Source: Pseudoselenomonas ruminantium
Lineage (GTDB): Bacteria > Bacillota > Negativicutes > Selenomonadales > Selenomonadaceae
DNA: 40,887 bases
Direction of reading: 5' to 3'
NCBI GenBank assembly: GCA_002373045.1
Contig: DFHU01000022.1
Coordinates: forward strand, 113,820-154,706
The position numbers were made by a program, and so were the translations under genes. Below are positions 8,546 to 16,674 of this stretch, one piece after another. The notes beneath the pieces are model-generated. The model was not told the origin of the DNA. It did not search any database and saw only the letters and a program-made list of their open reading frames with translations. Numbering within the stretch: the stretch's first letter is position 1; each line of letters opens with the position of its first letter.

Positions 8546-9551
8546 TAGTGAGAAATATATACGTGAAACGATTGATAGTGTATATGCACAAAATTACGCT
8601 AATTTTGAGTTTATCTTTGTAAATGACTGCTCTTATGATAAAAGCGTTGATATAATAAAGTCATATAACGATGATAGATTTATCGTTATAGAAAATGAAA
8701 AAAATATGGGGGCATCATTTAGTAGAAATGAAGCATTGAAATATGCTAATGGTATTTATGCATGCATTTTAGATTCTGATGATATTTCGTATGATAAGCG
8801 TTTTATAAAGCAAGTATCGTATTTACAAGATAATCCAAATGTAGATATATGTGGTAGTTATGCGAAAATGTTTGGGAAATATGATTATATAATGAAAAAG
8901 CCATTGGATGATCAAGTAATAAAATCATATATGATTACTACATGTCCGTTTATACATTCGACATGTATGATAAGAATTAGCTCATTAAGAAAATATAATT
9001 TATTATATGATACAAGCTTAAAAACTGCAGAAGATTATGATTTATGGTGTAGAGCGGCTCAGTACATGACCTATCACAATATTCCGGAAGTTTTAGTGGG
9101 ATATAGGTCTGGTCACGATCATCTATCATCGCAGAGAAGTACAGAACAGGATGTTATTACAGGACATATCATCAATAGAAATTTTTCAAATCTTGCTGAT
9201 AGTAGTGTGACCTTATACACGCAAATAGATTTCGACAATACTTCTCTTTCTAAATTACAAAATGATTTGTTGTTAATCAATACAATTGGAGATAGACCGA
9301 ATTTGAATAAAAGAATGGGTTTATTTTCTAACAGATTGGCTGCTGATATAGCGATAAAGAAATTATGCATTAGGCACGCACATAACGGAATACGTTTTTT
9401 TCTGTGGTCTGTTTATAAGTTTAAGTGTATAAAAATGTTTTCACTGTACACGTTTAAGTTTTTAGTAAAAAGTGTTTTGCATTTAAGAGATGTCAAGGGG
9501 CATATATACTCATGGATGAGGTTAAAAAAATATGAAAAACAAAAAATATAA
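8499..9551 (+). CDS. Family 2 glycosyltransferase
   Basis: A 350-residue GT-A enzyme. ATG 8499 is chosen because AAGGAGG (8486-8492) precedes it at good spacing, so the first 47 nt overlap the wzy gene. ISIITAVYNSEKYIRETIDS is the N-terminal GT2 signature, CILDSDD contains the metal-binding DxD, and TAEDYDLWCRAA supplies the later catalytic acidic pair. It should add a sugar to the lipid-linked repeat unit from a nucleotide-sugar donor. The C-terminal 100 residues are basic and may bind the membrane. Confidence 0.87.
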   Translation: MLKSYPLISIITAVYNSEKYIRETIDSVYAQNYANFEFIFVNDCSYDKSVDIIKSYNDDRFIVIENEKNMGASFSRNEALKYANGIYACILDSDDISYDKRFIKQVSYLQDNPNVDICGSYAKMFGKYDYIMKKPLDDQVIKSYMITTCPFIHSTCMIRISSLRKYNLLYDTSLKTAEDYDLWCRAAQYMTYHNIPEVLVGYRSGHDHLSSQRSTEQDVITGHIINRNFSNLADSSVTLYTQIDFDNTSLSKLQNDLLLINTIGDRPNLNKRMGLFSNRLAADIAIKKLCIRHAHNGIRFFLWSVYKFKCIKMFSLYTFKFLVKSVLHLRDVKGHIYSWMRLKKYEKQKI

Positions 9552-9653
9552 TTCAATTAAAGGTTGTTGGTAAAATTTGTATTAAAGTTTTTACCTAAAA
9601 GCATAATATGATTTTATCTAGTTTATTTGTAATTCACATTATGAGGTGATGTA

Positions 9654-10496
9654 ATGATAACTGTTTCATTTGCAGGTGGATTGGGAAATCAAATGTTTCA
9701 ATATGCTTTTTATATGGCACAAAAGCATAGAAAAAAAGATGTTAAAATGGATTTATCTTTTTATAGTACAAATCATGACCATAATGGATTTGAACTCGAT
9801 AAGATATTTAATATTTTAATAGATGAAGCTGAAGAAGAACTAAAAAAAAAGTTAAAAAATGAAGATAACTATTTTAATAGGTTGAAAAGAAAGCTTGGCT
9901 TTAAATATCGGTATTATTATCAAAAATCAGCAATTAAATTCTATGAAGATGCGATGATTTATGATGATGGTTATATGTGTGGCTATTGGCAATCAGAAAA
10001 ATATTTTGATATGATAAAAAATGAAGTAAAGAATATTTATAATTTTCCTGATATTATTGATGAGAGAAATAAATCGATGGAATCGATTATACGTAGAACT
10101 AATTCAGTTAGCGTTCACGTAAGAAGGGGAGATTACATTGGATTGGATGATTTTAATGTTATCCCTGAACTGTATTATTTAGATGCTGTTAACTATATTA
10201 AAGGAAAAGTAACTGACCCTTATTTTTTTGTTTTTAGTAATGATATTGAATGGTGTAAAAGAAATATAGTAGTAAATAATGCTATGTTTATAGATTATAA
10301 TAAAGGAAAAGAATCTTTTAGAGATATGCAATTAATGTCTTTATGTAAACATCATATAATAGCAAATAGTAGTTTTTCATGGTGGGGTGCCTGGTTAGGC
10401 GAAAAAGATAATACTATAACAATTGCACCTAATATATGGCTAAAATCATGTATTAATGGAGATATAGTACCAGAAAGATGGGTTCGTTTAGGCTAG
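9654..10496 (+). CDS. GT11 alpha-1,2-fucosyltransferase
   Basis: A 280-residue member of GT11. FAGGLGNQMFQYAFYMA near the N-terminus, HVRRGDY in the middle (the HxRRxD donor-binding motif) and ANSSFSWWGAWLG near the C-terminus are the family's conserved blocks. These enzymes transfer L-fucose from GDP-fucose, usually in alpha-1,2 linkage. The same locus encodes the GDP-fucose pathway from mannose-6-phosphate (manB, manC, gmd, fcl), which supports the donor. AGGTGAT sets the start. The 100-nt gap before it holds no recognisable gene. Confidence 0.9.
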   Translation: MITVSFAGGLGNQMFQYAFYMAQKHRKKDVKMDLSFYSTNHDHNGFELDKIFNILIDEAEEELKKKLKNEDNYFNRLKRKLGFKYRYYYQKSAIKFYEDAMIYDDGYMCGYWQSEKYFDMIKNEVKNIYNFPDIIDERNKSMESIIRRTNSVSVHVRRGDYIGLDDFNVIPELYYLDAVNYIKGKVTDPYFFVFSNDIEWCKRNIVVNNAMFIDYNKGKESFRDMQLMSLCKHHIIANSSFSWWGAWLGEKDNTITIAPNIWLKSCINGDIVPERWVRLG

Positions 10497-10505
10497 AGGG
10501 ATTTT

Positions 10506-11063
10506 ATGTTAGGTAAATTTATTTTTAATATCAAAAGACGTTTTTTATTAAAAAAGTTGTATCCAAAAGTTGTGTTTGATCGTGATGTGAATCTTTATTC
10601 AAAAAATCTTTTGGATGAAATAGAAATTGGCGAATATTCATATATTGGCAACGGAACTTCAATAACAAAATCAAAAATCGGTAGATATTGCAGTATAGGC
10701 GAAAATGTTTGCATAAATCCTGGAGAACACATAATAGAGGAAGTGTCGACAAATGCGATATTTTATGATGATCCATGGAATGTTTTAACACGTAAAAGTG
10801 TCAAAATTGGCAATGATGTTTGGATTGGTACACGCGCTATTATTTTAGGTGATGTAAATATAGGTGATGGCGCAATTATTGCTGCAGGCGCTGTAGTCAC
10901 TAAAGATGTTCCTGCATATGCTATTGTTGCCGGCGTGCCTGCTAGAATTATTAGACAGAGATTTGAAGATAATAAGGTGGACATTATAAGAGAATCAAGA
11001 TGGTGGGAAAAGAATCCTTTAGAGGCAAAAAAAGTCATTGATTCTCTTAGAATGGTATTGTGA
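10506..11063 (+). CDS. Left-handed beta-helix acetyltransferase (CatB/WbbJ type)
   Basis: A 185-residue hexapeptide-repeat acyltransferase. Repeats run from IGEYSYIGNGTSI through IGRYCSIGENVCI, and a second block runs IGNDVWIGTRAIILGDVNIGDG to VVTKDVPAYAIVAGVPARII, the usual C-terminal signature of sugar O-acetyltransferases. It would use acetyl-CoA to acetylate a sugar of the repeat unit in the cytoplasm. It lies 9 nt after the fucosyltransferase and 9 nt before the flippase, so it is part of the same operon. Serine acetyltransferase is unlikely given the context. Confidence 0.85.
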   Translation: MLGKFIFNIKRRFLLKKLYPKVVFDRDVNLYSKNLLDEIEIGEYSYIGNGTSITKSKIGRYCSIGENVCINPGEHIIEEVSTNAIFYDDPWNVLTRKSVKIGNDVWIGTRAIILGDVNIGDGAIIAAGAVVTKDVPAYAIVAGVPARIIRQRFEDNKVDIIRESRWWEKNPLEAKKVIDSLRMVL

Positions 11064-11072
11064 ACATTTAAG

Positions 11073-12386
11073 ATGAAAAATTCAGTAGAACGAACGAAAA
11101 CTTTAAAGAAAAATATTAAATATTCTATTTTATTTAAAGCTATATCTGTAGTATTGTCTTTTTTACTGTTGCCATTAACGGTTAATTATTTATCAGAAGT
11201 CGAATATGGAATATGGGTTACTATTTTTTCCATACTTACATGGGTCAATATATTTGATATGGGAATTGGCTTAGGACTTAGAAATAAAATAGCAGCGGCA
11301 ATAGCAAAAAATGATTTTATTTCAGTCCGAGAATATTTATCGACGGGAATATCTGTAATTATCCTTTTAAGTATTGTTATATATGCTACTTTTTTGGTTA
11401 TTTTAAATAATATATGTCTTCAAGAATTTTTTAATACAAGCCAAATTTTAGAACATGAGTTATATTGTATAGTATTTTGGGCAGGAACTTTTGTTATTGT
11501 TGCGTTTATATTATCTATAATTAATCAGGTATATTACGCATACCAAAAAGCGGCAATAACAGGTGCGATTAATATTATCCAAAGTCTTGTTATGCTTGGT
11601 TGTATATATTATTTGATAACTAAAGGAAAACATGATTTGATTTTTTTTGTATATAGTTACGGTTTATCTATGTTGATTTCTCGTTGCACATTTATTTTTG
11701 TTTTTTTTCGGAGTCATAAAGAAATAATTCCAAGCATGAGTTTTTTTGTTAAAGATAAGATCTTTGATATGACATCTTTAGGACTTAAGTTTTTTATAAT
11801 TCAGCTTTGCTGTTTATTTTGTAATTCATTTAATAATATATTAATTACAAAACTTTTAGGGCCGGAATATGTTAGAGATTTCGATGTTATTTTTAAGATA
11901 ATAAACGCATCTATGATGATACAAACATTAATTATGACGCCGTTATGGTCTGCGTATACACAGGCTTATGCATTGAAAGATTATTTGTGGATAAAGAAAA
12001 TATATTTTAAAAGCTTATGGATTACATTGTTGATTGCTATATTATTCTTTTTTGTAACTATTTTTATTGATCCAATTATTTTTTTCTGGATGCACATTAC
12101 TGTAAATAGTAGCTACCTATTGCCCTTTTTTATTTTTTTATACAATGTATTACTATTGTTTGATAATGCTTTTTCAGTTATTTTAAACGGAATAGGTCTT
12201 ATTACAATTCAGATGTATGCATGGATTGTTTCAGCTTTTTTAGTAATACCTTTATCGTATATATTTATATATTTTTATGGTATGAAGGCAGAAGGCATTG
12301 CATTTAGTATGATACTTTCATTAAGTGTTTTATTTATCATTTTGCCATTACAAATACGTAAAATATTTAAAAGATGGAAAATTTAA
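11073..12386 (+). CDS. Wzx-type polysaccharide flippase (MOP superfamily)
   Basis: A 437-residue integral membrane protein with about twelve hydrophobic segments across its length and a Wzx-like N-terminus (KAISVVLSFLLLPLTVNYLS, then EVEYGIWVTI). It would flip undecaprenyl-linked repeat units to the outer face of the inner membrane for Wzy. Very AT-rich. The ribosome-binding site before 11073 is weak, so translation may be coupled to the upstream gene. A decayed IS200-like element begins within about 100 nt of its stop codon. Confidence 0.85.
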   Translation: MKNSVERTKTLKKNIKYSILFKAISVVLSFLLLPLTVNYLSEVEYGIWVTIFSILTWVNIFDMGIGLGLRNKIAAAIAKNDFISVREYLSTGISVIILLSIVIYATFLVILNNICLQEFFNTSQILEHELYCIVFWAGTFVIVAFILSIINQVYYAYQKAAITGAINIIQSLVMLGCIYYLITKGKHDLIFFVYSYGLSMLISRCTFIFVFFRSHKEIIPSMSFFVKDKIFDMTSLGLKFFIIQLCCLFCNSFNNILITKLLGPEYVRDFDVIFKIINASMMIQTLIMTPLWSAYTQAYALKDYLWIKKIYFKSLWITLLIAILFFFVTIFIDPIIFFWMHITVNSSYLLPFFIFLYNVLLLFDNAFSVILNGIGLITIQMYAWIVSAFLVIPLSYIFIYFYGMKAEGIAFSMILSLSVLFIILPLQIRKIFKRWKI

Positions 12387-12471
12387 TAAAAAGAGCTTTT
12401 GATCTCTCATTTAAGATGGGCAGAATGGAATAAGCTGAGGCGTTGCCCAAAGTACCAGCAAATGCAAAAAA

Positions 12472-12518
12472 CTCCTGTTTTATGATATTGGCTTCGCGGC
12501 CATATCATAAAACAGGAG
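12472..12518 (+). promoter_or_regulatory. Stem-loop that hides the IS200-like transposase ribosome-binding site
   Basis: Arms 12472-12488 and 12502-12518 are exactly complementary, with a short inner GGC/GCC pairing around the loop. The right arm ends in ACAGGAG, so the transposase SD AGGAGGT (12513-12519) is largely inside the stem. In characterised IS200 elements a comparable 5' stem-loop represses tnpA translation. It marks the left part of the element. Confidence 0.65.
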
Positions 12519-12528
12519 GTGTCCAAAG

Positions 12529-12952
12529 ATGGACAACTAGGGTATAACACATACGTGCTGGAATTGCATGTATTATATCGTATTTATCCCAAAGTATCGT
12601 CGTAAAGTAATGTATGGTGAAGTTAAGCGGGATATAGTGGAAATCTTGAAGAAGCTGTGCGAGATGAAATAGATACAGAGTTGATAGAGGGCAAGGTGTG
12701 AAAGACCATGTACACATGTATGTGGCCATTCCGTCAAAGCTTAGCGTGTCGGATGTAATATCGTATGTCAAGGGGAGAAGCAGCTTGATGATATTTGACC
12801 GGCATCCAGCGTTTAGGCAGGGCTGGGGGAAACAGCACTTTTGGGCAAGAGGTTACTATGTGGCCACGGTTGGCAATGTAAACGAGTCAACTATCGTGGA
12901 GTACATAAAGAATCAGGAGAAAAATGATAAGTTTGAGGACAGAGGGAAGTAG
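12529..12952 (+). pseudogene. tnpA: Decayed IS200/IS605-family transposase (tnpA, Y1 HUH)
   Basis: The reading starts at ATG 12529, but codon 4 is TAG (12538-12540). The first frame then matches TnpA through about 12669 (CWNCMYYIVFIPKYRRKV). A second frame is needed near 12681-12698 (LIEGKV) and a third from 12698 on (KDHVHMYVAIPSKLSVSDV). The HUH motif (HVH) and the candidate catalytic Tyr in VEYIKNQ are still present in the last part. With one stop and two frameshifts it cannot make active transposase. No tnpB is present. It separates the wzx gene from the next glycosyltransferase, and both neighbours are intact. Confidence 0.85.
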
Positions 12953-12957
12953 CATTT

Positions 12958-13051
12958 AGCCGCCACAGGCGGCTACCAGTATCAATAGTGCTGCAAAACT
13001 CCGCCTTAGGTGGAACCAGTATAATACCCCGGAGGGGTTAAATTTAACCCC
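12958..13051. mobile_element. Probable right end of the IS200-like element with several small hairpins
   Basis: Right after the transposase come a hairpin agccgcc/ggcggct (12958-12964, 12968-12974), then cccc/gggg (13027-13030, 13034-13037) overlapping a perfect 18-bp palindrome (13034-13051). Subterminal hairpins are recognition elements in IS200/IS605 ends, so the right end of the element is probably here. The exact boundary cannot be fixed. The mutually exclusive stems at 13027-13051 might also act as a leader structure for the next gene, which starts at 13094. Confidence 0.5.
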
Positions 13052-13093
13052 CATTGAAATGTGGGTGCAGTATTAAAGAAAGGGTATCACAAT

Positions 13094-14233
13094 ATGAGTA
13101 ATATTATTGAGGAAAAAACACCGTTTAGGGTACTTCAAGTTATAGGCATTGCTTGTGCAGGTGGCGTCGAATCAGTTATAATGAATTACTATAGGCATAT
13201 TGACAAAAACAAGATCCAGTTTGACTTTGTTTTTGATGGATTTAATGATATGTGGGATGAAGAAATACAACAATTAGGTGGGAAAGTATATCATATAACG
13301 TCGTATAAGGAAAATGTATTCAAATTTATGAAAGAATTGTATTATATAGTAAAAAAAAATCAATATAGTATTGTTCATTCTAATATGAATACATTATCTG
13401 TATTTTCTTTGTTCCCTGCTTTTGTTGGGGGGGCAAAAATTAGAATACTACATAATCATTCTACAGCGACATCTACTGAAAGTTTTCGTACATTATTAAA
13501 ATATATTTTACGTCCAACTAATTTTATTTTTGCGAATTATTATGTCGCATGTTCACGTTTGGCTGCGGAATGGATGTATGGAATCAATAGAATTAAAAAT
13601 GAAAAAGTAACGATTGTTAATAATGCGATAGATTTAAGTTTATATAAATTTAATCTCGAATTACGCAATGAATTACGAAATAGTTTGAGAATTTCCGAAG
13701 ATACAGTAGTTATAGGCCATGTAGGAAGATTTGTTAATCAAAAAAATCATAAATTTTTGATTGAGGTTTTTTATGAAATTAACAAAAAAAATAGCAATTC
13801 GTTATTACTACTTGTTGGCGATGGACACTTAAAACCACAAATTCAATCTTTAGTAAAAAATATGGGTCTTGATAATTGTGTAAAATTTTTAGGTATTAGA
13901 AAAGATGTAAAAAGCTTATACAATGCAATGGATTATTTTGTTTTGCCATCATGGTATGAAGGATTACCGGTTGTGGCTGTGGAGGCACAGGCAAACGGAT
14001 TGCCATGTCTATTTTCAAATTATGTCACACAAGAATCAAAGTTATTATCTAACACTCTTTTTTATGACATCAAAAATGGTCCGGTTAAGTGGGCGGAATT
14101 AATATTGTCATCACTAAGGGAAAGAGATCCTAACGCAACGGAAGAACTTTCGAAGAAGGGCTTTGATATAAAGAAGATGTCAAGATTTTTGTATTTATGG
14201 TATGAGGCCAAAATTAATGCTCCTAAGAAATGA
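13094..14233 (+). CDS. Family 4 glycosyltransferase (EpsF-like)
   Basis: A 379-residue GT-B enzyme. ATG 13094 is preferred over the in-frame GTG at 13061 because AGAAAGGG (about 13077-13084) precedes it and the 13061 frame runs through the IS end. The N-terminus has VLQVIGIACAGGVESVIMNY, typical of EpsF-type enzymes. The donor domain has VGRFVNQKNHKFLIEVF, LVGDGHLKPQIQ and PSWYEGLPVVAVEAQANGLP with the EX7E pattern. It likely adds a sugar to the repeat unit. Being downstream of the IS remnant, it may depend on readthrough or on a promoter in the IS end. Confidence 0.87.
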   Translation: MSNIIEEKTPFRVLQVIGIACAGGVESVIMNYYRHIDKNKIQFDFVFDGFNDMWDEEIQQLGGKVYHITSYKENVFKFMKELYYIVKKNQYSIVHSNMNTLSVFSLFPAFVGGAKIRILHNHSTATSTESFRTLLKYILRPTNFIFANYYVACSRLAAEWMYGINRIKNEKVTIVNNAIDLSLYKFNLELRNELRNSLRISEDTVVIGHVGRFVNQKNHKFLIEVFYEINKKNSNSLLLLVGDGHLKPQIQSLVKNMGLDNCVKFLGIRKDVKSLYNAMDYFVLPSWYEGLPVVAVEAQANGLPCLFSNYVTQESKLLSNTLFYDIKNGPVKWAELILSSLRERDPNATEELSKKGFDIKKMSRFLYLWYEAKINAPKK

Positions 14234-14283
14234 ATTTCGTACAGTGTTGATGGTGTGGCATTATCTCAAATACAAAGTTAATC

Positions 14284-14306
14284 ACTAATATTAGTAATCA
14301 TCAACA
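14284..14306. repeat. Small palindrome in the gap between glycosyltransferase and acyltransferase
   Basis: ACTAATATTAGT (14284-14295) is a perfect 12-bp palindrome. It sits in the loop of a possible longer stem, tgttgatg (14245-14252) with catcaaca (14299-14306). Nothing else is recognisable in the 128-nt gap 14234-14361. Operator or remnant of a repeat; no function is evident. Confidence 0.35.
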
Positions 14307-14361
14307 TGGGAGTGTTCGAATTTAGTCAAATGCGGAAGATCAGGGAGGTAAGCATTTTAAT

Positions 14362-15510
14362 ATGCGACGGATTTTCAATCTAAGTGAAACAGCATATAGT
14401 ATAAATAGGAATTCATCAATAGAGAGTTTAAGAATTATAGCTATTCTAATTATTATAACGCATCATTTTGGTTATCATGGTGTGTTAAAGGAAAACATAT
14501 TAACTGTTGCAAATCTAAATTGGCAAATCGTCTTCACACAACTAGTGAGTTGGGGTGGTAATCTTGGCAATATGATTTTTATGATGATTACTGGTTATTA
14601 TATGATTAATGCTAATGTAAAAAAAGAAAAAATACTTTTGCTTTTATTTACTATGCTTTTATATTCTTGGGTTATTGAAATAGTGAGTTTTTATATTATA
14701 GGGATGTCGTGTTCAATCGATGTTTTTGTTAAAAACACCTTTCCTATATGGTTTGGCTTAAATTGGTTTGTTTCCTGTTACATAATTTTCTCTACATTTA
14801 TTCCTTTTGTAAATAAGTTTTTATTAAGTTTAGATAATAGACAATATTTGTATTTATTGTTGTTATTATTTATTTTTCAGTCATTACTACCTACTCTTGG
14901 TGGGGTGACATTTATGAATAAATCGCAGTTTATATTTTTTGGATTTGGATATGCGATAGGAGGGTATTTAAGACTTTATTTTCAAGAATATTTAAGAGAA
15001 GAATACAAACAAAAATATATATTTTTGTTTACTACTTTTTCTCTTATGATTGTGTTGTCTATTTTTTTACTAGACTTTTTGGGAATATACTTACATATAG
15101 ATAAGTTTGTTTTTATGGCATCTAGGGTAGGAGGGGGAATGATTTTTACGGTTCCCATATCAGTGAGTATTTTTTGTCTATTTTTATCAATAAAACCTTT
15201 TAATAATTATAAAATTAACATGGTAGCACAAACTGTTTTAGGAGTCTATTTAATCCATGATAATAGTTTGATGCGGCAGATTTTATGGAATCAGTATTTC
15301 CCTAATTTAAATTTTATAGACAGCATTTTTTATCCTATCTTTTATATAGTAAAGGTGTTGTTAGTATTCTTGGTGTGTGTGTGTGTAGAGTATTTACGGA
15401 AAATTTATATAGAGCCTAGACAAGTTTATATGGTTGATATTATTTTAAAGAAATTTATAAAGATATACTATAACCTTGTTTCAAGAATACAATTATCGTC
15501 GCTAAAATGA
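14362..15510 (+). CDS. Acyltransferase family 3 membrane protein
   Basis: A 382-residue protein with about ten membrane helices. The N-terminal SSIESLRIIAILIIITHHFG carries the conserved Arg and His of Acyltransferase_3 (OafA/NodX-type) enzymes, which move an acyl group across or at the membrane onto glycans. It is the last gene of the AT-rich block and probably decorates the polysaccharide, for example by O-acetylation. GGGAGG at 14342-14347 is rather far (13 nt) from the ATG, so translation may be modest. The specific acyl group is unknown. Confidence 0.82.
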   Translation: MRRIFNLSETAYSINRNSSIESLRIIAILIIITHHFGYHGVLKENILTVANLNWQIVFTQLVSWGGNLGNMIFMMITGYYMINANVKKEKILLLLFTMLLYSWVIEIVSFYIIGMSCSIDVFVKNTFPIWFGLNWFVSCYIIFSTFIPFVNKFLLSLDNRQYLYLLLLLFIFQSLLPTLGGVTFMNKSQFIFFGFGYAIGGYLRLYFQEYLREEYKQKYIFLFTTFSLMIVLSIFLLDFLGIYLHIDKFVFMASRVGGGMIFTVPISVSIFCLFLSIKPFNNYKINMVAQTVLGVYLIHDNSLMRQILWNQYFPNLNFIDSIFYPIFYIVKVLLVFLVCVCVEYLRKIYIEPRQVYMVDIILKKFIKIYYNLVSRIQLSSLK

Positions 15511-15543
15511 ATTGGAATTAGGGATGATTATTTATTATTTATG

Positions 15544-15569
15544 TTAGAGTAGTCGTTTTTTTACTCTAA
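15544..15569 (+). terminator. Hairpin at the junction of the AT-rich block and gmd
   Basis: ttagagta (15544-15551) pairs with tactctaa (15562-15569) around a T-rich loop. No T-run follows the stem, so termination would be weak. It lies where base composition changes sharply from the AT-rich serotype-like block to the GDP-sugar genes. Confidence 0.35.
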
Positions 15570-15591
15570 ATAGATTGGAGGATTTTTTATT

Positions 15592-16674
15592 ATGAAAAAG
15601 GCGTTGATTACGGGGATTACTGGGCAAGATGGATCTTATCTTGCAGAATTTTTGTTAGATAAAAATTATGAGGTACATGGGATTATTCGCCGTTCTTCTG
15701 TGGATTATCGTGAGCGTATTGCCCATTTGGAGGGAAAATCGAATTTCCATTTACATTATGGTGACATGGGGGATTCAATGGGACTGATGGCTATTATAAG
15801 CACGGTACGTCCTGATGAAATCTATAATTTGGCGGCACAGAGTCATGTACAGGTGTCCTTCGATGCACCCGAATTTACAGCAGATGTGGACGCTACGGGT
15901 GTACTGCGTATTTTGGAAGCGGTTCGCTTAAGTGGACTTAAGGATAACTGCCGCATTTATCAGGCATCTACATCGGAACTCTATGGCAAGGTGGAGGAAG
16001 TTCCGCAGAACGAAAATACGCCGTTTCATCCGTATTCGCCGTATGCGGTTGCTAAGCAGTATGGCTTTTGGATTACGAAGGAATATCGTGAGGCATATAA
16101 TATGTTCGCTTGCTCTGGCATTCTCTTTAACCATGAGTCAGAGCGCCGTGGGGAAACTTTTGTAACGCGTAAGATTACTCTGGCGGCGGCACGTATTGCA
16201 CAGGGGAAGCAGGAGAAATTGTATCTCGGCAATCTGGACAGTCTGCGTGATTGGGGCTATGCTAAGGATTATGTGGAATGCATGTGGCTGATTCTACAGC
16301 ATGACAAACCGGAGGATTTTGTCATTGCAACAGGCGTGCAACATTCGGTACGTGAGTTCTGTCAACTAGCGTTCCATCATGCTGGCATCGAACTAGAATT
16401 CACTGGCGAGGGAATGGACGAAAAGGGCATTGACAAGGCTACGGGTAAAGTGGTAGTTGAGGTTAGCCCGGACTTCTATCGTCCAACAGATGTGGTAAAT
16501 CTTTGGGGCGACCCGACAAAGGCAAAGAAAGAGCTTGGCTGGAATCCGACGAAGACCACCTTTGAGCAGTTGGTAGAAATCATGGTCAAGTATGATATGG
16601 AAAAGGTTGCAGCTGAGTGCTTAAAAGAACGTGTTAATTTGGCGGAGTTCTTGGAAAAGGGTATTATCAAATGA
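15592..16674 (+). CDS. gmd: GDP-mannose 4,6-dehydratase
   Basis: A 360-residue extended SDR that converts GDP-D-mannose to GDP-4-keto-6-deoxy-D-mannose using bound NADP. The N-terminal GITGQDGSYLAEFLL is the Gmd form of the Rossmann glycine motif. STSELYGKVEEVPQNE supplies the catalytic Thr/Ser and Glu region, and YSPYAVAKQYGFW contains YxxxK. RDWGYAKDYVECMW near residue 220 is also diagnostic. Length is normal. TTGGAGGA precedes the ATG. GC content is clearly higher than in the block to the left. Its stop overlaps the start of manC. Confidence 0.96.
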   Translation: MKKALITGITGQDGSYLAEFLLDKNYEVHGIIRRSSVDYRERIAHLEGKSNFHLHYGDMGDSMGLMAIISTVRPDEIYNLAAQSHVQVSFDAPEFTADVDATGVLRILEAVRLSGLKDNCRIYQASTSELYGKVEEVPQNENTPFHPYSPYAVAKQYGFWITKEYREAYNMFACSGILFNHESERRGETFVTRKITLAAARIAQGKQEKLYLGNLDSLRDWGYAKDYVECMWLILQHDKPEDFVIATGVQHSVREFCQLAFHHAGIELEFTGEGMDEKGIDKATGKVVVEVSPDFYRPTDVVNLWGDPTKAKKELGWNPTKTTFEQLVEIMVKYDMEKVAAECLKERVNLAEFLEKGIIK

